Origin: Ignatzschineria cameli | GTDB taxonomy: Bacteria > Pseudomonadota > Gammaproteobacteria > Cardiobacteriales > Wohlfahrtiimonadaceae | DNA length: 64,000 bases | Direction of reading: 5' to 3' | Assembly (NCBI RefSeq): GCF_003121895.1 | Contig: NZ_QEWW01000001.1 | Coordinates: 124,001 to 188,000, forward strand | Shown: positions 38,175 to 46,177 of the stretch, one piece after another | Layout: each line of letters begins with the position of its first letter | How positions within the stretch are numbered: the stretch's first letter is position 1 | Notes under the pieces: model-generated | The model's input: only the letters and a program-made list of their open reading frames with translations | Told to the model about the DNA's origin: nothing | The model's database searches: none | Translations under genes and position numbers: made by a program

Positions 38175-39533
38175 ATGGATCACTATCATCTTCGTTGGCG
38201 TGAGTTGCTTCCTCAAGATCGCTTAGGAGTTGAGGTAAAGCAGGGCGTTCAAAGTTATCGTACAGATTTTCAAAAAGATTTTGATCGTCTCATCTTTTCA
38301 GCTGCTTTTCGTCGATTGCAAGATAAGACTCAGGTCTTTCCTTTAGCGCAGACTGATTATGTTCGCACACGCTTAACCCATAGTTTGGAGGTTAGTAGTG
38401 TTTGTCGTAGCCTTGGCTCTCTTTTAGGTGAGCACTTAGAGCGTAATAATGCGCTATTTCAGATGACGCCGGCAGATCTAGGGGCAATTATGGCCGCTGG
38501 AGCTCTAGCTCATGATATTGGTAATCCACCCTTTGGGCACGCTGGAGAAGAGGCGATTAGTCGCTTTTTTCGTCGTAATAGTATTGGTCGCGATGTTTTA
38601 GCGCAGATGAAGCCGGAAGAGCAAGCAGATTTTTTAGCTTTTGAGGGAAATGCACAAGCATTTAGAGTTTTAACTAAGTTGCAAAACTCTACAAACCGTG
38701 GAGGCTTGCAGCTCTCAATTCCCGTTTTAGCTTCTATTTTAAAATATCCTTGTGCGAGCTTAAATAAGCCGATCGGTCCCAATATTGCTTTTAAGAAGTT
38801 TAACTACTTTCAATCGGAAAAATCGCTCTTTGCCGAGGTTGCAACTGCATCATCGATGATGCCACATCCAACAGTTGAAGGGGCTTGGTTTAGACATCCT
38901 CTAGCATATCTATTAGAGGCGGCGGACGATATTTGTTACCATTTAGTAGATTTAGAGGATGCTTATCGTTTAAGATTATTAGGAAGTGAGCAGGTTGCGC
39001 ACTTTTTAGAGTCTGTTATTACTAGTACGACAAAATTACCTGAGCGGAAATTGAGTCGCTTTACAAGATCAAAAGATCGAGTTGAATACCTTAGGGCTTT
39101 TGCGATTGGCTTATTGATCGATCAAACCATAGCGGTTTTTATTGAGAATGAGGAAGCGATTTTAGAGGGGAGTTTTACTAAGAGCCTTTTAGATCTGATT
39201 CCGGCAACAGAAGCTCTTCAGGCGATAAAAGTCTACTCGCAGGAACATGTCTACCACTCTGATACTGTTTTAGAGGTGGGGATTGCAGGATTCAAAGTTT
39301 TAGAGACTCTCTTAGAGGCTTTTACCGAAGCGGTTGAGTTTGGTGAGAAGGGTGGGGCAAGAACGAAGATGTTATTGAAGTTTCTGCCGGATCAATTTTT
39401 TTGTGAAGAGCGGAGAATAAGTACCGATCCATATACGCGAGTACAGCAGGTGACAGACTTTGTCTCCGGAATGACGGATCGCTATGCGGTAAAAGTATTC
39501 AAAATGATTACGGGGGTTGATTTGCCTGTATAA
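38175..39533 (+). CDS. dgt: Deoxyguanosinetriphosphate triphosphohydrolase-like HD protein
   Basis: A 452-residue HD-domain protein. The metal centre motif is visible as RLTHSLEVSS (His) and HDIGNPPFGHAGE (His-Asp), with the conserved FSAAFRRLQDKTQVFP N-terminal segment and LLEAADDICYH (Asp). The family hydrolyses dGTP, or several dNTPs, to deoxynucleoside plus triphosphate. It is the shorter dGTPase-like type (E. coli Dgt is 505 residues), so strict dGTP specificity is not assured. It directly follows tsaD. Confidence 0.9.
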   Translation: MDHYHLRWRELLPQDRLGVEVKQGVQSYRTDFQKDFDRLIFSAAFRRLQDKTQVFPLAQTDYVRTRLTHSLEVSSVCRSLGSLLGEHLERNNALFQMTPADLGAIMAAGALAHDIGNPPFGHAGEEAISRFFRRNSIGRDVLAQMKPEEQADFLAFEGNAQAFRVLTKLQNSTNRGGLQLSIPVLASILKYPCASLNKPIGPNIAFKKFNYFQSEKSLFAEVATASSMMPHPTVEGAWFRHPLAYLLEAADDICYHLVDLEDAYRLRLLGSEQVAHFLESVITSTTKLPERKLSRFTRSKDRVEYLRAFAIGLLIDQTIAVFIENEEAILEGSFTKSLLDLIPATEALQAIKVYSQEHVYHSDTVLEVGIAGFKVLETLLEAFTEAVEFGEKGGARTKMLLKFLPDQFFCEERRISTDPYTRVQQVTDFVSGMTDRYAVKVFKMITGVDLPV

Positions 39534-39595
39534 CTCTTGTTTAATATGCGCTGAACTGCGGATCTTGGCGCTTCTTGCTTTGATACTATTTATTA

Positions 39596-39609
39596 TTGAT
39601 AGATGTCAA
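39596..39609 (+). promoter_or_regulatory. FNR box upstream of ccoN
   Basis: TTGATAGATGTCAA matches the FNR/Anr consensus TTGATNNNNATCAA at nine of ten defined positions. Its centre is about 41.5 bases before the start predicted from the -10 at 39631, the class II position for activation when oxygen is low. Confidence 0.8.
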
Positions 39610-39630
39610 GACACAACTGCTTGATTCTAG

Positions 39631-39636
39631 TAAGAT
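39631..39636 (+). promoter_or_regulatory. -10 element of the ccoNOQP promoter
   Basis: TAAGAT, spaced correctly for a start near 39643 with the FNR box in place of a -35 element. Confidence 0.6.
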
Positions 39637-39703
39637 GATGGCTCGAGTAACATTAGTATGGGATGCATTTTTAAAATGATGTTTGTTAAATTTTGGGGGA
39701 ACT

Positions 39704-41161
39704 ATGGGACAAAGTAAAAGTCTTCATGATCATTATGAGTACGGAGTAATCCGTGGGCTCGTAGTTAGTACTCTGTTTTTTGGAGCACTAGGATTATCTG
39801 CTGGACTTTGGGCGGCGTTAGAGCTGACCTGGCCAGTATTAAACTTTGATTTGCCAGGACTAACGTTCGGGCGCCTTAGACCTGTTCATACCACTTTAGT
39901 TATCTTTGGTATGGGGGGCTCTGCACTAATCGGTACATCTTTCTATGTTGTACAGAGAACTTGTCAGGTACGATTGGCATATCCGGTCTTGGCATATATT
40001 GTATGGATCGGTTGGACAGTGGTATTTACCCTAGTTCCGATCAGCTATATGATGGGGTACACTCAAGGTAAAGAGTATGCTGAATTTGAGTGGATCTTTG
40101 ACTGGGCAGTAGCAGTTATCTGGTTAATGTATTTCTTCGTGTTTGTAATGACTGTATTACGTCGTAAACAGAAGCATATCTACGTAGCTAACTGGTTCTA
40201 TCTTGCGTTCATCTTAGCGACAACGCTCCTTCACGTATTTAACAACATCTCGATTCCTGTATTTGGCGCAGAAGGTTTAAAATCATATAACGTATTTAGC
40301 GGTATGCAGGATGCTATGGTTCAATGGTGGTATGGACATAACGCTGTTGGATTTATCTTAACGGTTGCATTCCTTGGTATGATGTACTACTTCGTACCTA
40401 AAGAGGCGGGTCGTCCGATCTATTCATATCGCCTTTCAATCGTTCACTTCTGGGCATTAACATTCCTCTACATGTGGGCAGGTGCGCATCACTTACACTG
40501 GACTTCATTACCAGACTGGGTGAGCTCACTCTCTGCAACATTCTCAATTATTCTTCTTCTTCCTTCATGGGGTGGAATGATTAACGGTATCATGACCTTG
40601 TCAGGTGCATGGGATTCAATTCGTACCAATCCAATCATTCGCTTCATGGTTGTATCTCTCTCCTTCTACGGTATGAGTACATTTGAAGGACCATTAATGA
40701 GTCTTCGCTCTGTTAACGCACTCTCTCACTATACAGACTGGACAGTAGGTCACGTTCATGCTGGTGCTTTAGGTTGGGTTGCGATGATTACATTTGCGTC
40801 ACTCTATCACATGGTTCCACGTGTATTTGGTGGTAAGATTTGGAGCGAGCGCATGATCTTTGCTCACTTCTGGTTAGCGACGATCGGAATTGTAATCTAC
40901 ATTGTTTCTTTATGGGTTGCAGGTATCGGTCAAGGTATGATGCTACGTGCATTTAACCCTGAGTATGGAACACTTGCATACGAATTTATTGAAACAGTTA
41001 AGTTTATGCATACTCCGTATATCTTCAGAGCAATTGGTGGTGGCATGTTCTTATTGGGTGCTGTTCTTATGATCATTAACTTTGTAATGACAATGATTGT
41101 AGGTACTCGTGCTCAAGCGGATAACAATGCGTTAATCCCTGATGCAAAAGCTCATGCGTAA
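39704..41161 (+). CDS. ccoN: cbb3-type cytochrome c oxidase subunit I (CcoN)
   Basis: Catalytic subunit of the high-affinity terminal oxidase, 485 residues with about twelve hydrophobic helices and conserved histidines for haem b, haem b3 and copper B (VHTTLVIFGMGG, GHNAVGFILT, WAGAHHLHWTSLPDW, GHVHAGALGW). ATG 39704 is chosen because GGGGGA precedes it; the frame starts seven codons earlier at a TTG. It opens ccoNOQP and follows an FNR-type promoter, fitting induction under microaerobic conditions. Confidence 0.96.
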   Translation: MGQSKSLHDHYEYGVIRGLVVSTLFFGALGLSAGLWAALELTWPVLNFDLPGLTFGRLRPVHTTLVIFGMGGSALIGTSFYVVQRTCQVRLAYPVLAYIVWIGWTVVFTLVPISYMMGYTQGKEYAEFEWIFDWAVAVIWLMYFFVFVMTVLRRKQKHIYVANWFYLAFILATTLLHVFNNISIPVFGAEGLKSYNVFSGMQDAMVQWWYGHNAVGFILTVAFLGMMYYFVPKEAGRPIYSYRLSIVHFWALTFLYMWAGAHHLHWTSLPDWVSSLSATFSIILLLPSWGGMINGIMTLSGAWDSIRTNPIIRFMVVSLSFYGMSTFEGPLMSLRSVNALSHYTDWTVGHVHAGALGWVAMITFASLYHMVPRVFGGKIWSERMIFAHFWLATIGIVIYIVSLWVAGIGQGMMLRAFNPEYGTLAYEFIETVKFMHTPYIFRAIGGGMFLLGAVLMIINFVMTMIVGTRAQADNNALIPDAKAHA

Positions 41162-41177
41162 TTAGGAGAAAATTTTA

Positions 41178-42005
41178 ATGATTAAACATGAACGTTTAGA
41201 AAAAAATACAGGGCTCTTACTTCTCTTCACACTCGCCGTCATTAGTATCGGTGGATTGATCGAAATTGTTCCTCTCTTCTATATTGATGGAACGATTGAA
41301 GAGGTGAAGAAGAGCGTTACAGAAGTGAAGCTTGATGAAAACTTCCAACCTGTTCTCGATGAAAATGGTAATGCGGTAATGGTAACGCGTGAAGTAGATG
41401 CGATCCGTCCTTATACCCCGTTAGAGTTTTTAGGTCGTAATATCTATGTGGCGGAAGGTTGCTATAACTGTCACTCACAACAGATTCGTCCGATGCAGGA
41501 TGAGTATGAGCGTTATGGTCACTACTCGTTAGCAGCTGAGTCTCAATTTGACAAGCCATTCCAATGGGGATCACGTCGTATTGGGCCAGACCTTGCTCGT
41601 GTGGGGGGTAAGATGGATAACCAGTGGCATGTTGACCACTTAGTTGATCCTAAGAGCCGTGTACCTGCGTCAATTATGCCTAAATATCCTTGGTTGCTTG
41701 AAGATGACCTCTACTATGCTGACGTTAAGGAGCATTTAAGTGCAGCGCGTATTGCTGGGGTTCCTTATTCGAAGACAGAAGAGGAGTATCAAGCAAATAT
41801 AGAGCGCTTTGGCGTTGATGTTGCCAATATGCTTGTTATTGACCTTGCGGCGCAAAACTTAGAAGCACAAGCAGCTGCAGGAAATTACGATATGAATCCT
41901 GATCGTCTCACTAAAATGGATGCAATTGTTGCTTACCTTCAGGTATTAGGAACAATGGTTGAGTTTAAGGAAGACCAGGGTATCGAATTTAGTGAATTCC
42001 GTTAA
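41178..42005 (+). CDS. ccoO: cbb3-type oxidase subunit II, monohaem cytochrome c (CcoO)
   Basis: A 275-residue membrane-anchored cytochrome c. One N-terminal helix (about 13-34) is followed by a periplasmic domain with the haem motif CYNCH (EGCYNCHSQQIRPM) and the methionine ligand region (ASIMPKYPWLL). It passes electrons from CcoP toward CcoN. It follows ccoN by 16 bases with AGGAGAA as ribosome binding site. Confidence 0.95.
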   Translation: MIKHERLEKNTGLLLLFTLAVISIGGLIEIVPLFYIDGTIEEVKKSVTEVKLDENFQPVLDENGNAVMVTREVDAIRPYTPLEFLGRNIYVAEGCYNCHSQQIRPMQDEYERYGHYSLAAESQFDKPFQWGSRRIGPDLARVGGKMDNQWHVDHLVDPKSRVPASIMPKYPWLLEDDLYYADVKEHLSAARIAGVPYSKTEEEYQANIERFGVDVANMLVIDLAAQNLEAQAAAGNYDMNPDRLTKMDAIVAYLQVLGTMVEFKEDQGIEFSEFR

Positions 42006-42020
42006 TTTAGAGGGGGATGT

Positions 42021-42254
42021 GTGATGATGGATTTCTTTATGTGGTTTACAGACTTAGGTAATAGTAAAACCGTAGCAGCTGTTATTTTCTTTGCTGTCTT
42101 TATCGGAATTATCATCTACACATTCACCGGTAAAGCTCGGAAAAAACGATTTGATGAGTATCGATATATTCCATTTATGGATGATGAAGAGTTCCTCTTT
42201 GATCAAAAAGAGCAGAAAGATAAAACTCAAGATCAAAGCAATGGACACAAATAG
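42021..42254 (+). CDS. ccoQ: CcoQ, small subunit of cbb3 oxidase
   Basis: A 77-residue protein with one membrane helix (about 16-35, KTVAAVIFFAVFIGIIIY) and a charged tail, in the canonical ccoQ position. CcoQ stabilises the complex. Three possible methionine starts are close together (42021, 42024, 42027); AGAGGGGG lies just before the first. The long Lys/Asp/Gln-rich tail is not conserved. Confidence 0.88.
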   Translation: MMMDFFMWFTDLGNSKTVAAVIFFAVFIGIIIYTFTGKARKKRFDEYRYIPFMDDEEFLFDQKEQKDKTQDQSNGHK

Positions 42255-42297
42255 GTGAAAGATCTCTTCATGGTCAAAGTGACTGAGGAATAAAATA

Positions 42298-43335
42298 ATG
42301 AGTGAAAACACAAATAAGAAAGATTTAAACAACGCAGAGGTAGAAACAACCGGTCACGTATGGGACGGTGACCTTCAGGAGTATAATAATCCTCTTCCTA
42401 GATGGTGGTTGTATGCCTTCTACGGAACTATTATATTTGCAATTGGTTACTGGATTCTCTTTCCAACTTGGCCATTAGCAAATGGTTATAGTAAAGGGAT
42501 CTATAAGGTTGAAATTGAACGCCCCGTTGTTCAACAATCTGGTGATCTTTTAGTGGATGTGGAAGATGCAGATAATGCACAGATGGAGCGTGTAAAAGTT
42601 CACTGGACAACACGTACTAGACTTGTGAATGAGTTGCAATCTTCTCCTGAAGCATTAAAACGACATGAACACTTCTCTGAGCTGATGGCTAAAACAGAGG
42701 AAGAGATTATCAATGATCCTAATATGATCAAGTTTGCAGAGAATGCGGGTAAGACCTTATTCGTTGATAACTGTGCGACATGTCATGGTCCGCAAGCACA
42801 AGGGATCGTTGGCCTCTATCCTAACTTGAACGATGATAACTGGTTATGGGGTGGTAGTTTAGCGCAGATTGAAGAGACAATTACGAAAGGACGTCGTGGT
42901 AACATGCCTGCAGGTAAATTGACTATGACACCTCAAGAGATTGAAGATGTTGCTAAATATACCTTAACACTCTCAAATAACTACACTCCTGATGAAGCGA
43001 CATCACGTGGTGAAGAGCTCTTTTTTGGTAAGGGTGCATGCTTTACTTGTCACGTAGATTTCACAAAAGATCCACGTAAAGCTCAAGGTAATCCGCTTCT
43101 TGGTGCGCCTAACTTAACGGATCAGATCTGGGAGATTGTAGATATTAACTCTAAAGAGACACCAGAAGAGAAGGTTGCGGCAATCATTCCACAAATTCGT
43201 GATGGGGTAGATCCTAATACGACGAATCGTGTGATGCCAGCTTGGGAGTCTCGTTTAAGTCCAGAGCAGATTCGTGCATTAGCTGTTTATGTTCACCAAT
43301 TAGGTGGAAATAGTGCGGAAGAGTCGAATCAATAA
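42298..43335 (+). CDS. ccoP: cbb3-type oxidase subunit III, dihaem cytochrome c (CcoP)
   Basis: A 345-residue dihaem cytochrome. Features in order are NPLPRWWLYAFYGTI helix region (about 31-58), haem motif CATCH in VDNCATCHGPQAQG, and haem motif CFTCH in GKGACFTCHVD, both in cytochrome c domains. It accepts electrons from soluble cytochrome c. The start ATG 42298 follows ccoQ by 43 bases. A terminator about 100 bases downstream closes the structural operon. Confidence 0.95.
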   Translation: MSENTNKKDLNNAEVETTGHVWDGDLQEYNNPLPRWWLYAFYGTIIFAIGYWILFPTWPLANGYSKGIYKVEIERPVVQQSGDLLVDVEDADNAQMERVKVHWTTRTRLVNELQSSPEALKRHEHFSELMAKTEEEIINDPNMIKFAENAGKTLFVDNCATCHGPQAQGIVGLYPNLNDDNWLWGGSLAQIEETITKGRRGNMPAGKLTMTPQEIEDVAKYTLTLSNNYTPDEATSRGEELFFGKGACFTCHVDFTKDPRKAQGNPLLGAPNLTDQIWEIVDINSKETPEEKVAAIIPQIRDGVDPNTTNRVMPAWESRLSPEQIRALAVYVHQLGGNSAEESNQ

Positions 43336-43438
43336 ATAGAAGAAGTCTACAGCTCCAAGGGAGCGAGATGGCAGCTGTTTGTCAGTATCGTCGCCATGTA
43401 GCTCTCTACTAATAGACCTCTACTTAAGAAGGTATTAG

Positions 43439-43469
43439 AAAGCCCTTTAGTGATATAAAGGGCTTTTTT
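43439..43469 (+). terminator. Rho-independent terminator after ccoP
   Basis: AAAGCCCTTT and AAAGGGCTTT form a 10-bp stem with an 8-base loop and T6 tail. Confidence 0.92.
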
Positions 43470-43513
43470 ATTGATTTAGAACGTAAAAAGCGATTTCCTT
43501 TTTGGGAACACTT

Positions 43514-43554
43514 AAGATTTTTATCAAATTTGGTTATAATACAGGTCTTATAAT
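43514..43554 (+). promoter_or_regulatory. Possible FNR-type promoter of ccoG
   Basis: AAGATTTTTATCAA (43514-43527) keeps one good FNR half-site, and TATAAT at 43549-43554 is at about the class II distance. A second TATAAT at 43535-43540 is an alternative -10. The left half-site is poor, so confidence is modest. Confidence 0.4.
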
Positions 43555-43579
43555 CATTAGCTCATAAAGGATGAAGAGA

Positions 43580-45013
43580 GTGGCAAATAATCTATCAGAG
43601 CAGAACAATACAACTCCAAGTGGTGATTCACTTTATGCAAAACGTATTCCCATCTATCCGCGAAGTGTTAAGGGGAAATTTAGAACTTTTAAGAGTTCCG
43701 TTTTAGCATTAGCGTTTCTTGTATTTTACCTATTACCCTGGGTGCCATGGGATAGAGGTCCGGGGCTGCCAGGACAAGCTGTCGTCTTTGACTTAACGGC
43801 AAAGACCTTCTATATCTTTAGTCTTCCTGTTGATATTCAAAATATATTTTGGTTGGCGGGTGTCCTAGCGATCTTTGCGTTCTCACTCTTTTTCGTAACC
43901 GCTGTTTTAGGACGGGTGTTCTGTGGCTATTTCTGCTTCCAAACACTCTGGACCGACGCGTTTATTATGATTGAGAGCGTTATCCAAGGTAATCGTAATG
44001 CGCGTAAGCGTCTACATGAAGGGCCATGGACTGGAGAAAAATTTAGTAAAATTGGTTTAACTTGGTTAGTTTGGTTAATCTTTGCCGCATGGACCGGTTT
44101 TACTTTCACCTCCTATTGGATGCCGGCACCAGAGCTGATTAAAGTTGTATTTATTGGTAAGGCTCCTTTTGCTGCTTATGGTACGATTGCCTTTATTACT
44201 GCGGCGACTTTTATTATGGCAGGTTTCTCTCGTGAGCAAGTTTGTACCTATATGTGTCCCTATGCTCGTTTCCAAGGGGTGATGTTTGATAAAGATACAC
44301 TTGTTGTCACCTATGATGAAGCGCGTGGTGAGAGAACAAAAGGTAGAGCGAAACCCACTAAGGCATTACGAGATCGTGATACACGTATTGAGGAAGGCTA
44401 TGGGGATTGTATTGATTGTGATCTCTGTGTTCAGGTCTGTCCTGCGGGTATCGATATTCGTGATGGTATTAACTATCGTTGTATCACTTGTGGGCTCTGT
44501 ATCGATGCTTGTCACAATATGATGACGAGTCTTAAATATCCAACAGGTTTAATACGTTACGCCTCTGAAAATAGTTTAGAAGGGAAAAAGACCAATTACT
44601 TTACACCAAGAAATATTGGTTATGGTATTGTAATCATCATTGTTGCTGCGATTTTAGCGTGGAGTGTTTCACACCGAGATGTTGCACACTATATTGTTGA
44701 GTCAACCCGTAAACCGCCAACACTTTTGAGTGATGGGCGCCTTCAGAATACTTACGAATTGAAGTTTAATAACTTGACGCTTGAGTCGCAAAAAATTCAT
44801 GTCGCGGTAGAAGATCCGGGCTATGAATTGGCAATGCGCTTCAATGATATTATCTTGAAGCCAGGTGAGCGAGTCGCACTTAATGCGGCAGTTCGTAAAG
44901 ATAAGGGTGTTGCCTTTATTCCGAAAGTAACATTTGATATTACTGTCTCTGATCCTGAGACGGGGGATGTCATTGATAAGCAGAAGATGAAAGCAATATT
45001 TCTTGAGAGATAA
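43580..45013 (+). CDS. ccoG: CcoG, cbb3 oxidase assembly ferredoxin
   Basis: A roughly 477-residue inner-membrane protein with about five hydrophobic helices and two 4Fe-4S motifs in CIDCDLCVQVCP and CITCGLCIDACHN, plus a periplasmic C-terminal immunoglobulin-like domain. CcoG supplies reducing power in the copper pathway to cbb3 oxidase. The start is uncertain: ATG 43571 sits directly against an AAAGG, whereas GTG 43580 has AAAGGA at a proper distance and is preferred. FixH and CcoI follow. Confidence 0.92.
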   Translation: MANNLSEQNNTTPSGDSLYAKRIPIYPRSVKGKFRTFKSSVLALAFLVFYLLPWVPWDRGPGLPGQAVVFDLTAKTFYIFSLPVDIQNIFWLAGVLAIFAFSLFFVTAVLGRVFCGYFCFQTLWTDAFIMIESVIQGNRNARKRLHEGPWTGEKFSKIGLTWLVWLIFAAWTGFTFTSYWMPAPELIKVVFIGKAPFAAYGTIAFITAATFIMAGFSREQVCTYMCPYARFQGVMFDKDTLVVTYDEARGERTKGRAKPTKALRDRDTRIEEGYGDCIDCDLCVQVCPAGIDIRDGINYRCITCGLCIDACHNMMTSLKYPTGLIRYASENSLEGKKTNYFTPRNIGYGIVIIIVAAILAWSVSHRDVAHYIVESTRKPPTLLSDGRLQNTYELKFNNLTLESQKIHVAVEDPGYELAMRFNDIILKPGERVALNAAVRKDKGVAFIPKVTFDITVSDPETGDVIDKQKMKAIFLER

Positions 45014-45033
45014 AAGAGGATTAATTTAAGTCT

Positions 45034-45867
45034 ATGAATGAAACTGTAGCAATTATGCTGCTCGGTATCGTATCAGTTTTAGTAGCCTGTATTATTCTAC
45101 ACAGGCTACTAAGATTTACGCCACTACAGGCAGCAAGCATTACAGCATTGATGGGGATCGCAGTTGTTGTTCCCTTTTCAATATTGCACTGGCGGGGTGG
45201 AGATGTCTTTACGCTCTACATTACCTGTAACTTACTCACTTCATTTGCCTATTATCTAATCGCTTCCGGCGGAATGAAAAGTCTTCGAGATAAAGATGGA
45301 AAGCGTATGCACTGGGCACCGATTACGATACTCGGTTTCTTCTTAGTGTTGACGATTCAAAATGGGGCATTTGTTGTGATGGCTGAGAAGGGATTAATCT
45401 TTAAGAGTAATGCTGAAGACTCTTTTGTAAGTACACGTTTCCCAGGACAAGTTCCTAATGCTTATCATAAAAAAGAGGCTTACTATAATGCCTATCAGAA
45501 GCGTCTATTAGAGCAAGAGAAGCGTGGATGGCAGGTGAAGTTTGGTTTTGCTGAAACTCCATTTGCGCATCAAGATAACTTCTTTGTTGTACAGCTTTTA
45601 GATAAGGATGGCGTACCGTTAGAGAATGCAGAAGTTACTGCGAAGTTTACACGTTCTGCAGAGCAGGAACTCAATAGAGATTTTAATTTAGAGATGTCTG
45701 AACCTGGATTATATTCTGTACCTATTAACTTCCCTAGAGTCGGTCCGTGGGGCTTGGAACTTGATATTTTCCGCGGAGATGACCGTCACGAGTTAGTGGG
45801 GCGCACTTTAGTAAATTGTCCTCCTGAAATGGAGTGTGAGCTAGAAGAGCGACTCAGAGTCCATTGA
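45034..45867 (+). CDS. FixH-domain protein with extra N-terminal membrane helices
   Basis: A 277-residue protein. The C-terminal part (about 95-277) is FixH: one helix (APITILGFFLVLTIQNGAFVV), a KKEAYYNAYQKRLLEQEKRGW segment and a periplasmic beta domain. Before it lie about 90 residues with three more hydrophobic helices not seen in the usual 150-170-residue FixH. FixH is needed for cbb3 oxidase assembly with CcoI. It starts 21 bases after ccoG and ends before a terminator. The extension could anchor or combine a second function; it is unassigned. Confidence 0.8.
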   Translation: MNETVAIMLLGIVSVLVACIILHRLLRFTPLQAASITALMGIAVVVPFSILHWRGGDVFTLYITCNLLTSFAYYLIASGGMKSLRDKDGKRMHWAPITILGFFLVLTIQNGAFVVMAEKGLIFKSNAEDSFVSTRFPGQVPNAYHKKEAYYNAYQKRLLEQEKRGWQVKFGFAETPFAHQDNFFVVQLLDKDGVPLENAEVTAKFTRSAEQELNRDFNLEMSEPGLYSVPINFPRVGPWGLELDIFRGDDRHELVGRTLVNCPPEMECELEERLRVH

Positions 45868-45954
45868 TGATGGATGATCGTGATCTCATTTTAGATTTTC
45901 TATTCTAGATTTTATGTGAGTGAAATTAAAGCTATAAAACTGTAGAGTTATTGG

Positions 45955-45978
45955 AGAAAGAGCAGCAATGCTCTTTTT
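45955..45978 (+). terminator. Rho-independent terminator after the FixH gene
   Basis: AAAGAGCA, GCAA loop, TGCTCTTT with a T-rich tail, about 90 bases beyond the fixH-like stop. In the rest of the 310-base gap, a possible promoter (TTGTTA, 15-base spacing, TATACT at 46123-46128) precedes ccoI. Confidence 0.8.
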
Positions 45979-46177
45979 CTTTATCTCATTTTCCTCTTAA
46001 ATTTACTCAGTAAGTCATTCTTTGATGCTTGAGCTTCAGCTGAGCAGAAATATGATTCATATAAATATGATTCTTTAAGGTTACTGACTAGGATTAAATC
46101 ATTGTTATGGGGGCGGATGCTTTATACTATTCTCTAGGTTTTAAGATAGGTGTGATTTTAGTGGAGTTGAAATTTTA

